Below are positions 7,421-13,458 of a stretch of 26,742 nucleotides of DNA, piece after piece. The first letter of the stretch is position 1. Each line of letters starts with the position of its first letter. The notes under the pieces were generated by a model. The model saw nothing but the letters and a program-made list of their open reading frames with translations. It was not told the origin of the DNA and did no database searches. Source of the stretch: UBA2365 sp964594045 (GTDB taxonomy: Bacteria > Bacteroidota > Bacteroidia > Chitinophagales > Saprospiraceae); contig CAZQKR010000053.1 in NCBI GenBank assembly GCA_964594045.1, positions 1 to 26,742 of the forward strand, written 5' to 3'. The position numbers and the translations under genes were made by a program.

Positions 7421-7984
7421 ATGATGGCGGCAGAAAAAGATGAACAGATACTGGCGATGATCAAAAGCGGTGGCAACCCGGAACGGGGTTACCGCTTGCT
7501 GATGGACGCCTATCAGTTGCCTTTATACCGGCACATCAGGAGGATGGTACAGTCGCATGAAGATGCGGATGATGTTTTGCAGAACACTTTTTTGAAAGTT
7601 TTCAGGAACATAGCAAATTTCGAAGAGCGATCCAGTCTGTATACCTGGATATTCAAGATCGCCAGCAATGAAGCATTCACTTTTATCAAAAAGAACAACA
7701 GACATGCTGTTTTTTTTGATAAGGGTGAAAATGCTGCTGAACTGGAAAGCAGATCGGTTTCCACGTCGCAGTTGAATGGAGAGCAGATCAGAGAAATGCT
7801 CCACGTGGCCATGGAATATTTACCGGTCAAACAAAAACAGGTTTTCAGTCTACGGTATTTTGAGGAAATGGATTACAGGCAAATGTCTGCAGTGCTGGAA
7901 ACCTCAGAAGGCGCTTTGAAAGCATCCTTTCATCACGCTGTTAAAAAAATTGAAGATTTTATTAAATCGAAGAATTTGTATTAA
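7421..7984 (+). CDS. ECF-type RNA polymerase sigma factor, 187 aa
   Basis: Sigma-70 family, ECF group. Region 2 spans about residues 22-95, with MVQSHEDADDVLQNTFLKVF (the conserved DAEDxxQ-like region 2.2) and SLYTWIFKIASNEAF (region 2.4). Region 4 spans about 125-182, with LPVKQKQVFSLRYFEEMDYR followed by an HTH (ETSEGALKASFHHAVKKI). It directs RNA polymerase to a specific regulon in the cytoplasm. Two adjacent ATGs (7421, 7424) could start it. The downstream single-TM protein begins 17 bases after its stop, the usual place for an anti-sigma factor, and the Spy-like gene follows, which suggests envelope-stress control (inference). Confidence 0.92.
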   Translation: MMAAEKDEQILAMIKSGGNPERGYRLLMDAYQLPLYRHIRRMVQSHEDADDVLQNTFLKVFRNIANFEERSSLYTWIFKIASNEAFTFIKKNNRHAVFFDKGENAAELESRSVSTSQLNGEQIREMLHVAMEYLPVKQKQVFSLRYFEEMDYRQMSAVLETSEGALKASFHHAVKKIEDFIKSKNLY

Positions 7985-8001
7985 ACATTACATAGCCTGA
8001 A

Positions 8002-8463
8002 ATGGAAGATTTAAGAGATGAATTAAAGAAAATAGGGTCAAAGCTCGATCCTGACTTCAGCAAGGAACCCTGGGATTTGCCGGAAAATTATTTTGCTGGG
8101 ATGCAGGACAAGGTTTTGTCGCAGTTGCATGATTCAAAAAGCAAACGCCCCAACGTAAAACTACGCAATCTGAGATCAGGTTTATATGCTGTGAGCGGTA
8201 TTGCTGCCATGTTGATCCTGGCATTCGGGATCTGGTTTTTTGCAGGAAGGAGCAATTCAGTTGATCCTGCCGGGATTCAGGAGCTCGATCAAGACCAGGT
8301 GTATGCCTATCTGGAAGAAAACATCGACGAAATTTCTTTGGATATGCTCGTGACAGACAAACAAATGGAAAGTGAACTCCTGTTTGATCAGCCCCAAAGC
8401 GAAGAAGACTGGGATGTTTTACTGGAAGATGTGGATTTATATGATTTGAATAATATATTTTAA
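8002..8463 (+). CDS. Single-pass membrane protein, anti-sigma-like, 153 aa
   Basis: The cytoplasmic N-terminal half (about 1-58) contains EPWDLPENYFAGMQDKVLSQ, a segment often seen in small proteins next to ECF sigma genes in Bacteroidota. One transmembrane helix follows at about residues 62-81 (YAVSGIAAMLILAFGIWFFA). The acidic exported tail ends in EDVDLYDLNNIF. No zinc anti-sigma motif (HxxxCxxC) is present, so the anti-sigma role rests on position and topology only. It is 17 bases from the sigma gene and 76 bases before the Spy-like gene, consistent with one operon. Confidence 0.65.
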   Translation: MEDLRDELKKIGSKLDPDFSKEPWDLPENYFAGMQDKVLSQLHDSKSKRPNVKLRNLRSGLYAVSGIAAMLILAFGIWFFAGRSNSVDPAGIQELDQDQVYAYLEENIDEISLDMLVTDKQMESELLFDQPQSEEDWDVLLEDVDLYDLNNIF

Positions 8464-8539
8464 TAACTTATAGCCTGATTATCCGGACTTTACTTATTAA
8501 GTAACCAGATTATGCCGGGTTGTTAAATCGATAAACACC

Positions 8540-8959
8540 ATGAAAAAATTATTTGTTCTATTATTGATGGCTGCATTGGCAATGGGGCTCAACGCTCAGC
8601 AAAACAGGCCATTCCGGGAAAAAATTGAAGCACAGAAAGTTGCCTTTATCACAAAAGAATTGAATCTGACCGTTCAGGAATCACAAAAATTCTGGCCGAT
8701 CTATAATGAATACTGGGATAAAATGGAAAATCTAAGGGATGGAGATCTGCTGGCCAGAGCCGGGAGTGAACTATCTGACGAAAAAGCGAGAGAACTGATC
8801 AACAAGTTTTTGGACAGGGAGGAAAGTGAACTGAAGCTTAAAAAACAGTTGTACAACGACCTCAGAAATGTTTTACCTCCCACCAAAATAGTAAAACTGC
8901 ACAGGGCTGAAATGCAATTCAAGCAAAAATTGCTTGAGCATATCAAGAACAGACGATAG
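8540..8959 (+). CDS. Spy/CpxP/ZraP-like periplasmic protein, 139 aa
   Basis: The signal peptide MKKLFVLLLMAALAMGLNAQ is followed by an all-helical, highly charged mature protein. The segment TKELNLTVQESQKFWPIYNE matches the LTxxQ/E-type repeats of the Spy/CpxP/heavy-metal-sensor family found in many Bacteroidota sigma-factor operons. The expected role is periplasmic chaperone or envelope-stress sensor; the substrate is unknown. It is third in the sigma, anti-sigma-like, Spy-like order. Its TAG stop (8957-8959) ends four bases before octamer array R3, making it the one array-adjacent gene whose stop is not taken from the array. Confidence 0.75.
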   Translation: MKKLFVLLLMAALAMGLNAQQNRPFREKIEAQKVAFITKELNLTVQESQKFWPIYNEYWDKMENLRDGDLLARAGSELSDEKARELINKFLDREESELKLKKQLYNDLRNVLPPTKIVKLHRAEMQFKQKLLEHIKNRR

Positions 8960-8995
8960 TTTAATGATCTAATGCTATAATGTTCAAATGATCTA

Positions 8996-9067
8996 ATGAT
9001 CTAATGTTCAAATGCTATAATGATCTAATGTTCAAATGCTATAATGATCTAATGTTCAAATGCTATA
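8996..9067 (+). repeat. Three perfect 24-bp tandem repeats inside R3
   Basis: Three identical 24-base units start at 8996, 9020 and 9044. Each is ATGATCTA followed by ATGTTCAA and ATGCTATA. The next unit (9068-9083) has lost eight bases (ATGATCAA then ATGCTATA). The same three-word set occurs inverted at 26175-26246, so the 24-bp unit is a family feature rather than a local slippage product. Confidence 0.92.
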
Positions 9068-9133
9068 ATGATCAAATGCTATAATGATCTAATGCAATAA
9101 TGTTCTATAATTTAGATAATTAGATCAACAGAT

Positions 9134-9154
9134 TCCTGACGATGAATGTCAGGA
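9134..9154. terminator. Central hairpin of array R3, possible bidirectional terminator
   Basis: TCCTGAC (9134-9140) pairs with GTCAGGA (9148-9154) around a 7-base loop, at the point where the two array arms face each other and midway between two convergent genes. It would be the tip of a longer imperfect stem if both arms pair. No long T-run follows, so classic intrinsic termination is uncertain. Confidence 0.4.
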
Positions 9155-9216
9155 TTTTCAACATCAGATCATCAGATCATCAGATAATTAGATCATCAGA
9201 TAATTAGATCATCAGA

Positions 9217-9798
9217 TCATTGTAGCATTTTATTTTGGTAAAAGGCTTCCATTTCCTCATAAAAGTCTTCTCCGAATTTTCTGATGAGTGCATTTTTTAC
9301 GAATCTGAATACAGGTAAATTCATTTTTTTCCCAAGATCACAGGCCGGGTTGCAAATATCCCAGTCGTCGAAATTGATGCCGATATAACCGGTTTCCTCT
9401 ACTTCGATCAGCCGCAAAGGGTAAAGTTCACAGGAAATCGGTTTTTTAAAACTGATCTCTCCTTTTTCATAAAGCATTTCAAATGCGCATTTAGCCCATT
9501 TGCCCGGTTCCCTGATCAGGTAAACACAGGAAGTATCCGGCATCAATGCTGTACCGATGGTCTCCGCTTCAAGGTAATATTCAGAAGGTCCTTTTTCCTG
9601 CAGCACTTTCCATTGATCTTCAGGCAGGACGGATTCCAGTTGGTCCATAAGTGTTTTGATCGTTGCGATCTCATGTGGATAGAGAGGCGCTCCATAGTCA
9701 CCTTCCCAACAGCAGGCGCCCTTGCATTTTTCCAGGTCACAATGGAATTTTTCTTCAAAAACCCGTTCTGTCATGAGAATGTCCTGAATCAAAATCAT
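9217..9798 (-). CDS. DUF3109 family cysteine-cluster protein, 193 aa
   Basis: A soluble protein recognised as DUF3109, widespread in Bacteroidota. It has nine conserved-looking cysteines: C20, C25, C29 and C30 (FHCDLEKCKGACCWEGDYG), then C91, C104, C123 (ISCELYPLR), C149 and C153 (CNPAC). The arrangement recalls YkgJ-type metal or Fe-S cluster binding proteins; the biochemical role is not known to me. The start may be M1 (9798) or M9. It is transcribed toward the Spy-like gene. Its TGA stop (9217-9219 on the minus strand) lies in the first minus-strand word ATGATCTG of array R3. It is divergent from the small membrane peptide and citrate synthase. Confidence 0.85.
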   Translation of the reverse strand: MILIQDILMTERVFEEKFHCDLEKCKGACCWEGDYGAPLYPHEIATIKTLMDQLESVLPEDQWKVLQEKGPSEYYLEAETIGTALMPDTSCVYLIREPGKWAKCAFEMLYEKGEISFKKPISCELYPLRLIEVEETGYIGINFDDWDICNPACDLGKKMNLPVFRFVKNALIRKFGEDFYEEMEAFYQNKMLQ

Positions 9799-9840
9799 AA
9801 AATATATTTTATACAGTTTCTAAAAAAGAAAAAATTTGGT

Positions 9841-9945
9841 ATGAAATATGCTAATATATTAACTATGCACAATAATAATATTATTCTTGCGCTTGTTATG
9901 ATGTTTTTAGTTTATTTACTTTGGAAATCACAAGGATTTCTGTAA
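9841..9945 (+). CDS. Small membrane peptide, 34 aa, just upstream of citrate synthase
   Basis: ATG at 9841 to TAA at 9943-9945. The peptide starts MKYANILTMHNNN and is followed by one hydrophobic helix (IILALVMMFLVYLLW) and a short basic/polar tail (KSQGFL). A shorter version could start at the internal ATG 9865. It lies 13 bases before the citrate synthase start in the same direction, so translation could be coupled. I know no family for it; support is the clean TM helix, polar ends and tight spacing. Confidence 0.45.
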   Translation: MKYANILTMHNNNIILALVMMFLVYLLWKSQGFL

Positions 9946-9958
9946 TAAAATTTTATTT

Positions 9959-11281
9959 ATGGATCAATTAAAGCATATTTTTAAAGAAAAAGCAGGCGCC
10001 AGGGCTGAGGAGATCAAATCCATTCTGGGAAACCATGGTGACAAGATTGTTGACCAGGTCAAATTATCCCAGTTGTACAGTGGAATGAGGGGATTGAAAT
10101 CGATGGTTTATGAAACTTCCGAATTGGATCCGGTGGAAGGGATCAGATTCAGAGGTTACAGCATTCCTGAACTGAGGGATAAACTGCCCAAAACTGAAGG
10201 TTGTGACGAGCCGCTTCCTGAAGGTTTGTTCTGGCTGATGTTGACAGGAGAAATTCCCCTCAATGAAAATGTCAACTGGCTGACCAAAGAATGGCAGAAA
10301 AGGGCCAAATTGCCGGATTATACCAAGAAGATGATCGACAATATGCCCCAAAACACTCATCCTATGACACTGTTCAGCATGGGGATCATGTCCATGCAGA
10401 ATGAAAGTATTTTCGCTGCCAACTATGCCAAAGGGATGAAAAAACAGGATTACTGGGAATCAACTTATGAGGATTCCATGAACCTGATCGCCAGCCTTCC
10501 GCATCTGGCAGCTTATATTTATCATTCCAAGTACAACACCGGCCTCTCCATCAAACCGGATCCAAAACTCGACTGGGCAGCAAATTATGCGCACATGCTG
10601 GGAAAAGAGGAAAAGAGTTTCAAGGGCCTGATGAGGCTTTATCTCACCATCCACGCTGATCACGAGGGTGGAAATGCCTCAGCACATACCACCCACCTGG
10701 TTAATTCAACCCTGAGCGATGCCTACAATTCCCTGGCAGCAGGAATGAATGCACTCGCAGGTCCACTGCACGGCCTGGCCAACCAGGAAGTGATCAAATG
10801 GATCTTTGAAATGATTGCAGATCTTGGTACTGAAACACCTACGGATACACAAATCGAGGACTACATTAAAAAAACCCTGGCCAATGGCAGGGTGATCCCC
10901 GGGTATGGACATGCTGTATTGCGCAGACCCGATCCAAGGTTCATCGCACAAAAAAGATTTGCAGAAAAACACATCAACAGATCCAACCTGATAGACATTG
11001 TCTGGAAAGTATTTGAAAATGCACCGCATATTCTGATGACTGAAGGAAAAGTCAAGAACCCATGGCCAAATGTGGATGCTCACTCCGGTGCGCTGTTGGT
11101 TCACTACGGATTGAAGGAATATGATTATTATACGGTGATGTTTGGTGTTTCAAGGGCATTGGGCGTTCTCGCAATGGCGATCTGGTCCAGGGCATTGGGA
11201 TTCCCACTGGAAAGGCCAAAATCCCTGACCACCGAATGGGTACAGAATTTTGTTGCTAAATCTCCGGTTGGCCACGAATGA
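9959..11281 (+). CDS. gltA: Citrate synthase (eukaryotic-type, about 440 aa)
   Basis: Condenses oxaloacetate and acetyl-CoA to citrate, the entry step of the TCA cycle, in the cytoplasm. Catalytic residues are visible in the family motifs: H271 in GPLHGLANQE, H318 in GYGHAVLRR and D373 in NVDAHSGALL, equivalent to the His274, His320 and Asp375 triad of pig citrate synthase. The length and these motif variants fit the mitochondrial-like type I enzyme rather than the NADH-sensitive hexameric E. coli type. The ATG at 9959 is preceded closely by a short membrane-peptide ORF. A rho-independent terminator-like hairpin lies about 100 bases after the stop. It could also act on propionyl-CoA as a 2-methylcitrate synthase, but no prp genes are nearby. 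Confidence 0.95.
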   Translation: MDQLKHIFKEKAGARAEEIKSILGNHGDKIVDQVKLSQLYSGMRGLKSMVYETSELDPVEGIRFRGYSIPELRDKLPKTEGCDEPLPEGLFWLMLTGEIPLNENVNWLTKEWQKRAKLPDYTKKMIDNMPQNTHPMTLFSMGIMSMQNESIFAANYAKGMKKQDYWESTYEDSMNLIASLPHLAAYIYHSKYNTGLSIKPDPKLDWAANYAHMLGKEEKSFKGLMRLYLTIHADHEGGNASAHTTHLVNSTLSDAYNSLAAGMNALAGPLHGLANQEVIKWIFEMIADLGTETPTDTQIEDYIKKTLANGRVIPGYGHAVLRRPDPRFIAQKRFAEKHINRSNLIDIVWKVFENAPHILMTEGKVKNPWPNVDAHSGALLVHYGLKEYDYYTVMFGVSRALGVLAMAIWSRALGFPLERPKSLTTEWVQNFVAKSPVGHE

Positions 11282-11840
11282 CATAAAAATGTCAACTAGC
11301 TGAATTTCAATATATTTGATTAAATGCGGTGTTGGAGCATATCTTGTTTTAGCGACCTTCAGAGAAACAGCAATTGATCAAAAACTCCTTGCAGACGATC
11401 GGTATGATCAGCAGGGAGTTTTTTTTGACGGTTCGGTCAAAGCATTCCCGGATCTATATTTCAGCCACGAAAGGCGAATTTAAAATAATTATCAGCTTTC
11501 GGGAATTAAATTGGAACACAATAGCACCAAATCATTCCATGCAAATCTGCTTTTAGTTATATTTGCTCCCATGGAATAAATGAATGATTTTGTCAGAATA
11601 CCATTGAATGGTTGTTCAAACTGACCAGATTTGAAACCTGTTCATTTCGGTCAGTTGTCCTGATTTTTAGTTTTAGCTTCTGAATTCCTGTCAATTGAAA
11701 TTTCACAGTTCCGGAAAGGATCTGTCCGATGGGCTGGATAAGACAGGAGATGTTTTTGATCAATAACAATTCTTTTATTCATTACAGGTTAATCTCTGAT
11801 TATTTACTTTACTTTATATCAACAAATTAAAATTTCGACG
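11282..11840. other. 559-base gap between citrate synthase and the mutase gene
   Basis: This stretch holds a terminator-like hairpin at 11380-11426 and otherwise no credible gene. On the minus strand around 11590-11770 an open frame without a clear start reads a protein-like stretch (for example KFQLTGIQKLKLKIRTTDRN), possibly a decayed gene or chance. The plus-strand frame at 11374-11556 overlaps the terminator and is not credible. The last 80 bases before 11841 are AT-rich and presumably hold the promoter. Confidence 0.4.
11380..11426 (+). terminator. Intrinsic terminator after citrate synthase
   Basis: AAAAACTCCTTGC (11380-11392) pairs with GCAGGGAGTTTTT (11411-11423) with one G-T wobble, followed directly by further T residues to 11426. 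The loop itself contains a GATC/GATC mini-palindrome. The A-run before and T-run after make it usable in both directions, but the nearest gene end is citrate synthase on the plus strand. Confidence 0.7.
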
Positions 11841-13046
11841 ATGAAATACATGATCATACTGGGAGACGGAATGGCAGACCATCCAATTGATTCTCTTGGA
11901 AAGAAGACCCCTTTGATGGCTGCAGACAAGCCACACATAGATCAACTGGCTAAAATGGGCAGAAGCGGATTATTTGCAACTGTTCCTCCGGATATGCCGC
12001 CTGGCAGTGAAATTGCCAATATGGCGGTGTTGGGTTACGATGTAAAAAAAGTATTTCAGGGCAGAGGCGTGCTTGAAGCTGCAAGTATGGGCGTTGACCT
12101 CGAAGATGATGATCTTGCACTCCGGTGCAATATCATTTGTATTGAAGAGGAAAAGATCAAAAATCATTCAGCCGGGCATATTTCAAATGAGGAAGCGCAT
12201 GAACTGATCGCTTTTCTGCAGGAAAAACTGGGCGATGATCAGGTAAAGTTTTATCCGGGTGTCAGTTACCGGCATCTCATGGTGATCAAGGGTGGCATGA
12301 ATAATTTCCATTGTACACCACCACACGATGTGCCTGGTACTCCGTTCAGGGATGTTTTGGTGAAACCGCTGACGGAAGAAACCTCAACGAGTGACCTGAT
12401 CAATGAATTAATATTTAAATCACAATATCTCCTGGCCAATCATCCGGTAAACATCAACCGCAAAAAACAGGGAAAAGATCCGGCAAATTCAATCTGGCCA
12501 TGGTCTCCGGGCAACAGGCCGGCAATGAACACCCTACAGGAAAGTTATGGGATCAAAGGCGCCATGATCTCTGCAGTGGACCTCTTGTATGGCATCGGCA
12601 AGTATGCCGGGATGACTGCCATCAAAGTGGAGGGATCGACCGGGTTGTACAATACCAATTATGAAGGAAAGGCAAAAGCCGCTGTGGATGCACTCAAGGA
12701 TCACGATCTGGTTTATCTGCATATCGAAGCGAGTGATGAGGCCGGCCATGAAGGTGATGCAGAATTGAAAACCAAAACGATCGAATACCTGGACAAAAGG
12801 GTCGTTAAGTATATTCTGGAAGAAACCGGGAAAATGGATGAGCCTGTCGTCATCGCAATTACGCCCGACCATGCCACACCATGCGCGTTAAAGACCCACA
12901 CACATGATCCGGTACCCTTTGTAATTTACCATCCAGGGGCAGTACCTGATGAAGTTGAACAGTACGATGAAGAATCTGCCAAAAAGGGAGATTTCGGATT
13001 GATCTCAGGAGATGAATTTATCCGGCTGGTGCTCGGGAAAAATTAA
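11841..13046 (+). CDS. Cofactor-independent phosphoglycerate mutase, archaeal ApgM type / proposed homoserine kinase
   Basis: A member of the alkaline-phosphatase superfamily, 401 aa. N-terminal metal-binding motif ILGDGMADHP (Asp8), catalytic serine S56 in PPGSEIANMAVLGYD, and C-terminal metal ligands in DEAGHEGD and DHATPCALKTHTHDP. The archaeal-type enzyme interconverts 2- and 3-phosphoglycerate in glycolysis without 2,3-bisphosphoglycerate. A subfamily close to this one (TIGRFAM 'proposed homoserine kinase') has been suggested to replace ThrB in some bacteria. No threonine genes are beside it, so sequence alone does not decide. The ATG at 11841 directly precedes the conserved motif. It is followed by a 412-base gap and then the glycogen operon. 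Confidence 0.85.
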   Translation: MKYMIILGDGMADHPIDSLGKKTPLMAADKPHIDQLAKMGRSGLFATVPPDMPPGSEIANMAVLGYDVKKVFQGRGVLEAASMGVDLEDDDLALRCNIICIEEEKIKNHSAGHISNEEAHELIAFLQEKLGDDQVKFYPGVSYRHLMVIKGGMNNFHCTPPHDVPGTPFRDVLVKPLTEETSTSDLINELIFKSQYLLANHPVNINRKKQGKDPANSIWPWSPGNRPAMNTLQESYGIKGAMISAVDLLYGIGKYAGMTAIKVEGSTGLYNTNYEGKAKAAVDALKDHDLVYLHIEASDEAGHEGDAELKTKTIEYLDKRVVKYILEETGKMDEPVVIAITPDHATPCALKTHTHDPVPFVIYHPGAVPDEVEQYDEESAKKGDFGLISGDEFIRLVLGKN

Positions 13047-13179
13047 TTTGAATTCCTGAACATTTGTTAGGGAAAGATGTTTCGTATGCAAATGTAATTG
13101 CAGCCTGGTCCTGGTTGCTTTTGGATCATTATCCATACTTCACTCAGTCGTTTGACCAAAATGAAACAATTGTAAATAA

Positions 13180-13213
13180 AGCTTTTTTTACATTTGTTTT
13201 TAAACAAAAAGCT
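13180..13213. promoter_or_regulatory. Overlapping palindromes at a possible promoter
   Basis: AGCTTTTT (13180-13187) pairs with AAAAAGCT (13206-13213). Nested inside, TTTGTTT (13193-13199) pairs with AAACAAA (13202-13208). The two hairpins are mutually exclusive and overlap the box TACATTTG at 13189-13196. This could be an operator or an RNA switch; it may also be chance in AT-rich DNA. Confidence 0.3.
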
Positions 13214-13236
13214 GTATATTCATTGCCTGAATTATC

Positions 13237-13244
13237 TATATTTG
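13237..13244 (+). promoter_or_regulatory. Bacteroidota -7 box (TATATTTG) upstream of glycogen operon
   Basis: An exact match to TAnnTTTG followed by GCGG, a common local context in this phylum. No good -33 element is found at 19-21 bases upstream. It is the closest exact box I noticed before the operon's first gene, about 215 bases from its start codon. Confidence 0.35.
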
Positions 13245-13449
13245 CGGCCTGAGCATTTTTAGCTTTCATGCCTTTGTTTTGTTACGCAGATTTTATTTGA
13301 GGTTAAAGAGAATATGGTAACTTTTTTATTACGGTTGCATATTGCTGTTTGAATTTTGATTAAAATCCGGAATTGTAACACAGAGAAACTGACTATAAAT
13401 GTTTTGTCAACAGAACGACCGGATAACAGGTTGGTAATAGATCAAAATC

Positions 13450-13455
13450 GGAGGG
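13450..13455 (+). promoter_or_regulatory. Strong Shine-Dalgarno (GGAGGG)
   Basis: GGAGGG lies three bases before the ATG at 13459 and fixes this start. Such a purine-rich site is unusual here, where most genes lack an evident Shine-Dalgarno sequence. Confidence 0.5.
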
Positions 13456-13458
13456 AAA

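Larger units (their letters stand above)
8964..9220. repeat. Octamer array R3 between two convergent genes
   Basis: The left arm A (8964-9107) is 18 words in phase: ATGATCTA, ATGCTATA and ATGTTCAA recur, including three perfect tandem copies of a 24-bp three-word unit at 8996-9067. The central part (9108-9162) holds a hairpin with stem CCTGAC (9135-9140) and GTCAGG (9148-9153). The right arm (9163-9220) is inverted arm B: ATCAGATC, ATCAGATA and ATTAGATC words. One base of phase is lost across the centre. The array fills the whole gap between the Spy-like gene and the convergent DUF3109 gene, whose stop codon lies in the array's last word. Confidence 0.93.
13047..13458. other. Leader region of the glycogen operon
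   Basis: No gene is credible here; short frames at 13064-13252 and 13356-13667 are shadows. It contains two TAnnTTTG boxes (13189-13196 TACATTTG, 13237-13244 TATATTTG) and overlapping palindromes at 13180-13213. The long leader after the second box (about 210 bases) could hold regulation of the operon. Confidence 0.4.

Noticed and set aside
8964..9220. CRISPR array
   Set aside because: The repeat is continuous in 8-bp steps with no unique spacers between units, arms are inverted relative to each other, and no cas genes are present.
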